Position numbers and translations under genes: made by a program. 64,000 bases of DNA from Alphaproteobacteria bacterium Ga0077535. GTDB taxonomy: Bacteria > Pseudomonadota > Alphaproteobacteria > Caulobacterales > Aquidulcibacteraceae. Below, in pieces: positions 9,025 to 16,083 of this stretch. How positions within the stretch are numbered: position 1 is the first letter of the stretch; each line of letters starts with the position of its first letter. The stretch spans positions 47,321-111,320 of the forward strand of contig LNEK01000019.1 in the NCBI GenBank assembly GCA_001464425.1, in the 5' to 3' direction. Under the pieces are notes generated by a model. It did no database searches. It was not told where the DNA came from and saw only the letters and a program-made list of their open reading frames with translations.

Positions 9025-9456
9025 TCAAGAGCCGGCTGGGCTGCACGTGCCAGTCCAGGTGTTCGTGGTCCCCGGAGCGCCTTCGCTGAGGGTGAACGAG
9101 CGCTGGTCGCCGGAGATTTGGAGGTCCGCCGTATAGTTTGTACGGTCATTGGTGCGCATGGTCCAGGCGAAGGGCGCATTCGAGACGCGCGGTGTGTAGG
9201 TCGCGTCCTCACAACCAGTGGCGATGCAGAATCGGCCCGCGCCGCCCCGCGCCGGAACTTCCAGTGAAATATAGAGCGTCGATTGTTCGCCGGGGTTCGC
9301 CGCCGTGCAGCCGCCTGCCGGGCAAGTCCGCACGTCCCCGGCATTGCAGGCCAATGTCGCGCTAAGCGCTGGCATTTGAACGATGGGGCCGGAGCTTTCC
9401 GGAGCGGCGCAGGCCGCGAGGCCAAGAACGGAAGCGAGAAGGATAAAACGAAGCAT
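9025..9456 (-). CDS. Hypothetical lipoprotein
   Basis: I start at the internal ATG (MLRFILLASVLGLAACAAPE), which gives a lipoprotein signal with lipobox LAAC and lipidated C16; GGAG-like sequence lies about 14 nt upstream. The 143-aa mature region is polar, has several Cys (including CTAANPGEQ and GCEDATYTP) and looks beta-rich, but I recognise no domain. It is divergent from ruvX. Probably periplasmic, of unknown function. Confidence 0.7.
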   Translation of the reverse strand: MLRFILLASVLGLAACAAPESSGPIVQMPALSATLACNAGDVRTCPAGGCTAANPGEQSTLYISLEVPARGGAGRFCIATGCEDATYTPRVSNAPFAWTMRTNDRTNYTADLQISGDQRSFTLSEGAPGTTNTWTGTCSPAGS

Positions 9457-9518
9457 CCCACATTGAAGACCTCCGCTTGACCTCGCGCAATCACGCGCCG
9501 AGTGATGGCGCACATTTA

Positions 9519-9995
9519 ATGGCCATGCTCGATCTCCCCGCCTTCGCCGCCGCCCTGCCGGCGCGCGCCGCCATTCTGGGTCTCGATCCCGGCGAAAAGC
9601 GCATCGGCGTCGCTGTCAGCGATACCACGCGCATGATTGCATCGTCCTTGGGCACAGTCGCGCGCACCAAGTTCGCGGCCGACGCGGAAGCCATCCTCAA
9701 ATTCTTCGATCAGCGTCAATGCGCCGGCCTGGTCATCGGCTTGCCGCTCAACATGGACGGCTCATCCGGCCCTTCTGCACAAAGCGCCCGCGCCTTCGCG
9801 CGCAATCTCGTCGCTCAGCGCGACGTGCCACTGCTGCTCTGGGACGAGCGCCTCTCCACCGCCGCCGTGACGCGCACGCTGATCGAGGGCGACGCTTCGC
9901 GCCGGCGCCGCGGCGAAGTCGTCGATAAAATGGCCGCCGCCTACATGCTGCAAGGCGCGCTGGACGCAATGCAGGAACGCCGCACCGATGACTGA
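9519..9995 (+). CDS. ruvX: Putative Holliday junction resolvase RuvX/YqgF
   Basis: RNase H-fold nuclease implicated in pre-16S rRNA 5' processing and/or Holliday junction resolution. The 158-aa product has LGLDPGEKRIGVAVSD with the first catalytic Asp, VIGLPLNMDGSSG in the middle, and the LLWDERLSTAAVTR and VVDKMAAAYMLQ motifs. The start is uncertain: ATG at 9519, the next ATG at 9525, or the longer ORF from 9477; none has a strong ribosome binding site. It overlaps the AEC transporter gene by 8 nt. Confidence 0.88.
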   Translation: MAMLDLPAFAAALPARAAILGLDPGEKRIGVAVSDTTRMIASSLGTVARTKFAADAEAILKFFDQRQCAGLVIGLPLNMDGSSGPSAQSARAFARNLVAQRDVPLLLWDERLSTAAVTRTLIEGDASRRRRGEVVDKMAAAYMLQGALDAMQERRTDD

Positions 9996-10905
9996 CGTCC
10001 TCGGCGCACTTGTCCCGACCTTCATCCTCATCGCGCTCGGCTACACCGCCCGCGCCGCGCGCATCGCCACGGCCGAGCAGTTCGGCATGGTCAATCGCTT
10101 CGGCTATTTCATCCTCTACCCAGCGTTTCTATTCACGCTGATTTCCGGCGCCGATTTCGCTGGCGCGGATGCGCTGCCGTTCATCGGCGGCGTTCTGCTC
10201 GGCTTTATGGGCGTCGTTGTATCCGCGCTCGGTTTGCGTTTCATCTTCCGGGGCGACGGCCCAGCCTACACAAGCGTCTTTCAAGGCAGCGTACGCTGGA
10301 ACGGCTTCGCCCTGCTCGCCGCGGCCCCAGCACTTTTCGGCCCCGAAGGCCCCGCACTCATCGGCCTCGCCTTCGGCCCGCTCGTGCTGACCCTCAACAT
10401 CATCTGCGTCATTGTCCTCGCGCGCTGGGGCTCGGCGCGCGCCACTTCAATGCGCGCCGTGCTGGATCAGATCATCGCCAATCCGCTCATTCTCGCCTGC
10501 GCGTTCGGCATCGCTACAAATCTCGCCGGCATCCACGACCTCGGCTACGCCAGCGACGCGCTCGATCTGCTCGGCGGCGCGGCCATGCCGATCGCGCTCA
10601 TGTGCGTTGGCGCCGGGCTCGATTTCAGCGCGCTGCGCGCGTCCTTCGCCAAGGTAGCCACCGCCTCGGCGATGCGCCTCGTGCTTGCGCCGCTCCTCGT
10701 ATACAGCGCCTGCATGCTCACCGGCGCCGGCCCGCTCGCCACCGCCGTCGCTGTCGGCATCGCCTCCACGCCCACGGCAGCAGCCGGCTACACTTTGGCG
10801 CGCGAAATGGGCGGCGACGCGCGCCTGATGGCCGCCATCATCACGGCCACTACGGCGCTCTCTTTCATCACGATGCCGATAGCGATTACGCTGGCGCTAC
10901 GCTGA
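9988..10905 (+). CDS. AEC family transporter
   Basis: Predicted auxin-efflux-carrier (AEC) family permease, a group exporting or importing small carboxylates and related solutes. The 305-aa product shows about ten hydrophobic segments in two five-TM halves, with the conserved ANPLILACAFGI and LGGAAMPIALMCVGAGL regions preceding the second half. The start overlaps ruvX by 8 nt, so it is probably co-translated with it. The substrate cannot be told from sequence. Confidence 0.85.
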   Translation: MTDVLGALVPTFILIALGYTARAARIATAEQFGMVNRFGYFILYPAFLFTLISGADFAGADALPFIGGVLLGFMGVVVSALGLRFIFRGDGPAYTSVFQGSVRWNGFALLAAAPALFGPEGPALIGLAFGPLVLTLNIICVIVLARWGSARATSMRAVLDQIIANPLILACAFGIATNLAGIHDLGYASDALDLLGGAAMPIALMCVGAGLDFSALRASFAKVATASAMRLVLAPLLVYSACMLTGAGPLATAVAVGIASTPTAAAGYTLAREMGGDARLMAAIITATTALSFITMPIAITLALR

Positions 10906-10912
10906 CCAGAGA

Positions 10913-11164
10913 TCAGCGCTTCCTGAGCGGCTCCACTGGTTCACTGGCGCCGACCACCATCTCCGCATCTTCCTCGAACCCCGGATGGTTGGTCGGATCA
11001 GCGCGATAGGTCTCTGCCTGCGAGACAGGTTCGAGCGGCGCATGAGCCCGCGCCTCGGCCTGCGGCGCGTTGCCTGCCCCAATCCCGGCGACGACGGCGG
11101 CCAAAGCCAGACCGATCGGCCGCAACGGGGTAGCTTCCTCACGCTTCGGGTGCGATTTCGACAT
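10913..11164 (-). CDS. Small hypothetical exported or membrane-anchored protein
   Basis: An 83-aa product starting at the ATG with GGAGGG 4 nt upstream (a GTG one codon earlier is possible). A basic N-terminus is followed by one hydrophobic stretch (about residues 16-31, IGLALAAVVAGIGAGNA) and an acidic, Pro/Glu-rich tail. I recognise no family. It lies convergent to the AEC gene and divergent from pyrB. Confidence 0.5.
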   Translation of the reverse strand: MSKSHPKREEATPLRPIGLALAAVVAGIGAGNAPQAEARAHAPLEPVSQAETYRADPTNHPGFEEDAEMVVGASEPVEPLRKR

Positions 11165-11328
11165 CACGCCCTCCTTTTTGGTTCAAAGACGATGCAACCC
11201 GCCTTGTCCCACCCTGGAACAAAAGTAGTACAGCACCGAGTCCCAGGCGCCAAGATGGCTGAAACGATTATCCCCGCCTTGTTTGCGCCGCGCTTGCGGC
11301 GAAGCCGACACAGGGCTTAACAAGCGGC

Positions 11329-12321
11329 ATGGCTCAGCGACCGACCGGCGTGAAAAAATCCGAAGCACGCACGAGCCCCGTTCGTTTTCGGCATAAGCAC
11401 CTTCTGCAGATCGCTGACCTCAACCGCGAAGAAGCCGAGAGCCTGCTCGATCGCGCCGAGCACTTTGCGCCGTTGGCCGAGCAAAAGATCAAGAAGCTCG
11501 ACACCCTTCGGGGACGCACGCAGATCAATCTCTTCTTTGAAAACTCGACGCGGACGCAGAGCTCTTTCGAACTCGCCGGCAAGCGCATGGGCGCCGACGT
11601 CGTCAACATGTCGGTAAAATCATCGAGCGTCGCCAAGGGCGAAACGCTGATCGATACCGCGACAACATTGAACGCGATGCGCCCCGATCTGCTCGTCGTA
11701 CGTCACGGCTCATCGGGCGCCGTCGAATTGCTTTCACAAAAAGTCGATTGCTCCGTCATCAATGCGGGCGACGGCAAACATGAGCACCCAACACAAGCTC
11801 TGCTCGACGCCTTCACGATCCGCGACAATCTCGGTCACGTCGAAGGCCTCACGATCGCGATCTGCGGCGATGTCATGCACAGCCGCGTCGCCCGCTCGAA
11901 CGTTGCGCTGCTGACCTTGCTCGGCGCACAGGTGCGCTTGATCGGCCCACCCACTTTGATGCCCGCCGGCGCTGAGCGCTGGGGCGCGAAAGTCTTTCAC
12001 TCGATGAAGGACGGCCTGAAGGATGCCGACGTCGTCATGATGCTGCGCGTGCAGCGCGAGCGTATGGCCGGCGGCTTTTTCCCATCCGCCCGCGAGTTCT
12101 TCTGGTTCTACGGCCTCGACGAAGACAAACTAAAATTCGCCAAGCCCGGCGCCATCGTTATGCACCCAGGCCCGATGAATCGCGGCGTCGAGATCGACTC
12201 CAGCGTCGCCGACAATCCGAAAGTCTCAGTCATCGAAACCCAAGTACGGATGGGCGTGGCGGTCCGTATGGCGGTGCTCGAAGCGCTCGCCGAACACGGC
12301 GCCAACACGGAGAAAGCCTGA
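11329..12321 (+). CDS. pyrB: Aspartate carbamoyltransferase catalytic subunit
   Basis: Catalyses carbamoyl phosphate plus aspartate to carbamoyl-aspartate, the committed step of UMP synthesis. The 330-aa product has the carbamoyl-phosphate loop [29 protein letters not shown], the [12 protein letters not shown] motif, and [13 protein letters not shown] near the C-terminus. The N-terminal extension of about 20 residues is normal for alphaproteobacterial forms. The stop overlaps the start of a 49-aa ORF (TGATG), which in turn overlaps pyrC, so the three are probably translationally coupled. No pyrI regulatory subunit is present. Confidence 0.95.
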   Translation: MAQRPTGVKKSEARTSPVRFRHKHLLQIADLNREEAESLLDRAEHFAPLAEQKIKKLDTLRGRTQINLFFENSTRTQSSFELAGKRMGADVVNMSVKSSSVAKGETLIDTATTLNAMRPDLLVVRHGSSGAVELLSQKVDCSVINAGDGKHEHPTQALLDAFTIRDNLGHVEGLTIAICGDVMHSRVARSNVALLTLLGAQVRLIGPPTLMPAGAERWGAKVFHSMKDGLKDADVVMMLRVQRERMAGGFFPSAREFFWFYGLDEDKLKFAKPGAIVMHPGPMNRGVEIDSSVADNPKVSVIETQVRMGVAVRMAVLEALAEHGANTEKA

Positions 12322-12470
12322 TGTGGCTCTTTCTGCTCTGGTGGTGCGTGGATGATCACCTTGCCACCGCACTTGAAACACCCGGCCTCGGCGATCTGCC
12401 GATCTGGGTGCCCTTCATCATCGCCATCGCCTTCTCGACAACGCTCAACGTGGCGATGAAACGCAAATGA
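12321..12470 (+). CDS. 49-aa membrane microprotein between pyrB and pyrC
   Basis: This ORF is too short for the supplied track. It starts at the ATG of a TGATG overlap with the pyrB stop and ends in an AAATGA overlap with the pyrC ATG, so it fills the pyrB-pyrC gap exactly. The translation begins [19 protein letters not shown] and ends NVAMKRK. It has a Trp-rich N-terminus and a second hydrophobic segment (IWVPFIIAIAFSTTLNV), so it is probably a small membrane protein. I recognise no family. The double overlap and GC-rich third positions argue that it is translated. Confidence 0.6.
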   Translation: MWLFLLWWCVDDHLATALETPGLGDLPIWVPFIIAIAFSTTLNVAMKRK

Positions 12471-13747
12471 CGCGCCCAACCTTAATCAAGAACGCAAAGC
12501 TGATCGACCCGGCTAAGAACAAGGTCGAGGACGGCGCGATTTTATTCGACGATAAGATCATCGACGTCGGCGCGATCACGAGCGCGCCTGACGGCGCCGA
12601 GATCATCGATGCGCAAGGCCTCCATCTCGCACCGGGCCTGATCGATATGCGCGTCACCATCGGCGAGCCCGGCGCCGAGCATAAAGAGACATTTAAATCC
12701 GCAGGCCGCGCAGCAGCGGCGGGCGGCGTCACCACCATGGTGATGCAGCCGAACACGACGCCCATCATCGATGACCAAAGCTTGGTCGACTACGTCCTTC
12801 GCCGCGGGCCGGACCGCTCTGGCGGCGTGCGCGTACTCCCAGCCGCGGCGCTGACCAAACACCTCGACGGCGAGTTGATGACCGAGATCGGCCTCATGGC
12901 CGAAGCCGGCGCCGTGCTCTTCAGCAACGGCGACAAGCCGATCGTCTCCGCCCGCGTGCTGCGGCGCGCGCTGAGCTACGCCACGAGTTTCGGGGCGCTC
13001 ATCGCCCACCGCCCCGAGGATCCCTACCTCGCTGAAGGCGGCGTCATGCACGAAGGCGAGCTCGCTGCGCGCTTGGGCCTGCCAGGCATCCCTGCCGTCG
13101 CCGAACTGATCATGGCCGAACGTGACCTCGCGCTCGCCGAACTCACCGGCGGCCGGCTCCTGCTCGACATGCTGTCATCGGCGCAAACGCTGCCTTCTCT
13201 GAAACGCGCTAAGGGACGCGGCGTCAACGCGTTCGCGAGCGTCAACGTCCATCATCTCGTGCTCAACGAACAGGACGTCGACGGCTATCGGACCTTCGCC
13301 AAGCTCTCACCGCCGCTGCGTAGCGAGGATGATCGCGTCGCGCTTACGCACGCTGTCACCGACGGCCTGATCGATGTCATCGTCTCCGGCCACGACCCGC
13401 AGCAGGCGGAAGACAAGCGACTACCGTTCGAAGAAGCCGCCTTCGGCGCCGTGGGGCTTGAGACTCTGCTCGCCGGCGCGCTTACGCTGCACCACAATAG
13501 CGACGTCGCACTCAACACGCTGATCCGCGCCATGACGCTGAAGCCGGCAGAGCTACTGAAGCTGCCCACCGGCCGCCTCAGCAAAAACGCGCCTGCGGAT
13601 ATCATCCTCATCGACATTGGCGCGCCGTTCAAACTGGACAGCGACAAGCTCCGTTCCAAATCCAACAATTCACCGTTTGACGAAAAGCTGCTGCAAGGCG
13701 TCGTCAAACGGACATTCATCGCCGGCAAAACCGTGCACGGCGGCTAA
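12467..13747 (+). CDS. pyrC: Dihydroorotase-like protein, metal ligands degenerate (PyrC')
   Basis: Class I dihydroorotase fold (426 aa) encoded directly after pyrB. The fold is complete, but active-site motifs are altered: the HxHxR zinc motif reads PGLIDMRVTIGEPG with both His lost, the usual HCED reads HRPED, the usual HISS-type strand reads LLLDMLSSAQ, and the DHAPH motif reads SGHDPQ. This resembles the non-catalytic PyrC' of Pseudomonas-type ATCase, which props up a PyrB dodecamer. I infer a structural partner of PyrB; an active dihydroorotase should be encoded elsewhere. Confidence 0.85.
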   Translation: MTRPTLIKNAKLIDPAKNKVEDGAILFDDKIIDVGAITSAPDGAEIIDAQGLHLAPGLIDMRVTIGEPGAEHKETFKSAGRAAAAGGVTTMVMQPNTTPIIDDQSLVDYVLRRGPDRSGGVRVLPAAALTKHLDGELMTEIGLMAEAGAVLFSNGDKPIVSARVLRRALSYATSFGALIAHRPEDPYLAEGGVMHEGELAARLGLPGIPAVAELIMAERDLALAELTGGRLLLDMLSSAQTLPSLKRAKGRGVNAFASVNVHHLVLNEQDVDGYRTFAKLSPPLRSEDDRVALTHAVTDGLIDVIVSGHDPQQAEDKRLPFEEAAFGAVGLETLLAGALTLHHNSDVALNTLIRAMTLKPAELLKLPTGRLSKNAPADIILIDIGAPFKLDSDKLRSKSNNSPFDEKLLQGVVKRTFIAGKTVHGG

Positions 13748-13758
13748 GGAGGCAAGGC

Positions 13759-14088
13759 ATGCGCATCAAACTGGCACTCGCCGCACTTTTCGCGCTCGCC
13801 GCGTGCGCATCGCCAGCGCCGGATATTGGCCAGCCTGGCCCAGGCGGCACGCCGCCGCCAATCCCGCTCGACGGCCCGATTGCCTATCGCTGTGATAACG
13901 GCGCCCAACTCATGGTCGAAGCCGACGGCACGCAAGCGCGCGTCGCCATCATCGGCGGCCCTTCCATGGTGCTGCCGCGCGCGGGCGACGGCTATTACAC
14001 TAACGGCCGCTACGGCTTCCGCGGGGGCGGCGCTTCGGCGCAATGGGAGGTCGGACGTGCGGCGCCCACCAGCTGCACAGGCAGCTAA
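13759..14088 (+). CDS. MliC-like lipoprotein (putative lysozyme inhibitor)
   Basis: A 109-aa lipoprotein: signal MRIKLALAALFALAACAS with lipobox LAAC, a Pro/Gly linker, then a small beta domain beginning IAYRCDNGAQLMVEADG and ending with a Trp strand. The Y-x-C-(D/N)-G opening and spacing resemble the MliC/PliC membrane-bound C-type lysozyme inhibitor family. No search was run, so the assignment is moderate. It starts 12 nt after pyrC with AAGGAGG upstream, possibly in the same transcript. Confidence 0.65.
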   Translation: MRIKLALAALFALAACASPAPDIGQPGPGGTPPPIPLDGPIAYRCDNGAQLMVEADGTQARVAIIGGPSMVLPRAGDGYYTNGRYGFRGGGASAQWEVGRAAPTSCTGS

Positions 14089-14132
14089 AGGCAGCATAGG
14101 AAACTTCCCCGCGTCAGCAGCGTTGCCGCACC

Positions 14133-14639
14133 ATGACGGATGTCGTTCTCGACAACTCATCGCGCTCGCCTTGGAACCGCAACGATAAGCGGGGCCTCGC
14201 GATCAGCATCATACTCCCGTTCCTAGCCGTGCTGATCGGCAACGGCGCGGTCTACGCCCTGGGCTGGAATTCCAACGACCCCGCTTACGAGGCAGTATCG
14301 TTCAATCCCCCTGGCGGCGTCGTTGCTGTCGTGTGGCTTATCATCTTCCCGATGTGGGGCGCGGCCCGTTGGTACGCGTATCAAACGGGCCTGGCGGGCC
14401 GTCGCGCTTCATACTGGATTTTGGCTTTGATCGGCTGGGCGCTGCTCTATCCCGTCATCACGTCCGGCTCGAACACGTTGATCAGCGCGAGCGCCAACGC
14501 CGCCTCACTTGTCCTGGTCATCACCGCAGCCTTTCAGGCGCGCGCCGTCTCCAAGCGCGCATTCTGGCTCATCGCACCATCGATCGCGTGGATCGGCTTC
14601 GCCACTGTGCTTGGCTTCTTCGCGCTCTCGCACGCTTAA
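14133..14639 (+). CDS. TspO/MBR family protein
   Basis: Five-TM membrane protein related to bacterial TspO and the mitochondrial peripheral benzodiazepine receptor, which binds tetrapyrroles and sterols. The 168-aa product shows five hydrophobic segments and the conserved SFNPPGGVVAVVWLIIFPMWGAARW region between TM1 and TM2. It is more diverged than canonical TspO (the usual WTPP reads FNPP). The role here is not evident; in some alphaproteobacteria TspO modulates tetrapyrrole and oxygen responses. Confidence 0.75.
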   Translation: MTDVVLDNSSRSPWNRNDKRGLAISIILPFLAVLIGNGAVYALGWNSNDPAYEAVSFNPPGGVVAVVWLIIFPMWGAARWYAYQTGLAGRRASYWILALIGWALLYPVITSGSNTLISASANAASLVLVITAAFQARAVSKRAFWLIAPSIAWIGFATVLGFFALSHA

Positions 14640-14689
14640 TCGGAACACGCCCTCTCCACAGGCTGGCTTTCGGCTGTTAGAGATGCCGA

Positions 14690-15361
14690 GTGCTGGCGCT
14701 TCCATTCCTTCTGGCCGCTATTGGCGGCTACCTCCTCGGCTCGATTCCGTTCGGGCTTGTGATCACCAAAGCCGCGGGGCTGGGCGATATACGCACCATC
14801 GGCTCCGGCAATATCGGCGCGACCAATGTGCTGCGCACCGGCCGCAAGGATCTCGCACTCGCGACGTTGCTGCTCGATGCAGGCAAGGCGGGGATTGCTT
14901 TGCTGCTTGCGCGGGAGCTGGCCGGCTTCGGAGGCTTTAGCGAGGAACTGCAACGCCAGATCGGCCTCACGGCCGGCGCCGCAGCTTTCATTGGCCACTG
15001 CTATCCGGTTTGGCTGAACTTCAAAGGCGGCAAGGGCGTCGCGACGTTCTTCGGCGTCCTTTTCGCAGGCGCTTGGCCACTCGGCGTTATGGCGGGCGTC
15101 ACTTGGCTCGCGGTGGCTACGATGTTTCGCTATTCATCACTCGCCGCGCTCTGCGCCGCCGCCATAGCACCGATCGCCGCGTTGGTGGCGGGGTTCAGCT
15201 GGGCGGAGATCGCATTCTCCGCATTGCTCGCGGCGCTCATCTTCTGGCGGCACAAAGCCAACATTGCGCGCTTGCGGGCCGGCACGGAGCCGCGCATCGG
15301 CGCCAAGAAAGACGGAGGCGATGCGCCGCCCGCCGCCGCCGAAGCTACGCCCGAAGCATGA
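14690..15361 (+). CDS. plsY: Glycerol-3-phosphate acyltransferase PlsY
   Basis: Membrane acyltransferase using acyl-phosphate to make lysophosphatidic acid. The 223-aa product has the three PlsY loops: GSIPFG, GSGNIGATNVLRTG and FKGGKGVATFFG, with about five TM segments, and an unusual Lys/Pro/Ala-rich tail of about 25 residues. The start is a GTG; no strong ribosome binding site is visible. Its stop overlaps the ATG of the dprA remnant (ATGA), the usual plsY-dprA arrangement. Confidence 0.92.
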   Translation: MLALPFLLAAIGGYLLGSIPFGLVITKAAGLGDIRTIGSGNIGATNVLRTGRKDLALATLLLDAGKAGIALLLARELAGFGGFSEELQRQIGLTAGAAAFIGHCYPVWLNFKGGKGVATFFGVLFAGAWPLGVMAGVTWLAVATMFRYSSLAALCAAAIAPIAALVAGFSWAEIAFSALLAALIFWRHKANIARLRAGTEPRIGAKKDGGDAPPAAAEATPEA

Positions 15362-15763
15362 CGCGGACGCTGTCGCGCCCGGAGCGGATCGCTTGGGTGC
15401 GGCTGGCGCGCACGCCGCGGATTGGACCGCTAACCTTCCATCGTTTGATCGCGCGCCACCGCACGCCAAGCGCCGCGGCGCCGTTGCGCGCGCCCGCGAC
15501 TTTCCGGGCCGAAACGGCATCATCTCGGACGTTTCTCGACCAGTCGTCGTCATCGAAGGGGCGCTCCGCCCGGGCTCGTTGATCACCGCCCGCGCGGCCG
15601 CGCGGCTGCTCTCGCCCACACCTATTTGCGTCAATGATCTCGCCCGCCCACTCGAGACCCCGCTGGCCCCGTCGCCGCCGCCCTCACGGAACTAGAAATG
15701 AACGGCCAAGCAGCATCGCTCCCAGGCGGCTACGCCGCATCTTCAGGCGCTGCGTTCTCCTGA
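15358..15763 (+). pseudogene. dprA: Degraded dprA (smf), DNA-processing protein remnant
   Basis: The remnant is spread over three frames. The ATG overlaps the plsY stop, and the first 35 codons read as the DprA N-terminus (RPERIAWVRLARTPRIGPLTFHRLIARH). Another frame then reads ARDFPGRNGIISDVSRP and EGALRPGSLITARAA, the end of the Rossmann fold, so the central domain with its nucleotide-binding core is deleted. After further loss, the C-terminal winged-helix part reads LLSPTPICVNDLARP and, after one more shift, VAAALTELEMNGQAASLPGG. About 400 bp remain of a gene usually near 1.1 kb. Its position between plsY and topA matches dprA elsewhere. DprA loads RecA onto transforming DNA; that function must be lost here. 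Confidence 0.85.
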
Positions 15764-15862
15764 AGCAGCGCCGCGGTTGGCGAGCTGCTCGGCGACATCA
15801 CGGATATAGACAGCGACATCCTCGGCATTGATGTCCACTCCCCCCGTGTCGCGCTGCGGCAT
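15743..15862 (-). CDS. Possible 39-aa small protein
   Basis: A short ORF starting MPQRDTGGVDINAEDVAVYI and continuing as an amphipathic helix (RDVAEQLANRG). It overlaps the 3' end of the dprA remnant on the opposite strand. The middle resembles the start of short alphaproteobacterial proteins with an AxYIxDMxxEL-like helix, but that is an impression only. It may be a truncated relic or chance. No clear ribosome binding site. Confidence 0.28.
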   Translation of the reverse strand: MPQRDTGGVDINAEDVAVYIRDVAEQLANRGAASGERSA

Positions 15863-15863
15863 G

Positions 15864-16083
15864 CCATGTCCCGTTGCTACTCAAGGTTGCTTTTAACATC
15901 CCTGAATTGACTCGGCCAGTCCCTTGCTGAGCGGTCGAAAGCGAGGATTCACAAGGGAAAATTAGGGCCGGCCTCGCATAAGCCCAGGTCAGCCCCCAAT
16001 TCTGCGCGTTGACAGGCAGGGGGTCGCCCCCCAGTTTCCGGCCCGCTTCGGCCCGCGCCTTGACCCAAGAGCACCCGTCCAGA
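15864..16083. other. Intergenic region before topA
   Basis: Non-coding as far as I can see. It must hold the topA promoter and leader, since the upstream dprA is dead. No obvious hairpin or T-run was found. The in-frame extension of topA upstream of 16084 lacks conserved sequence. Confidence 0.4.
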
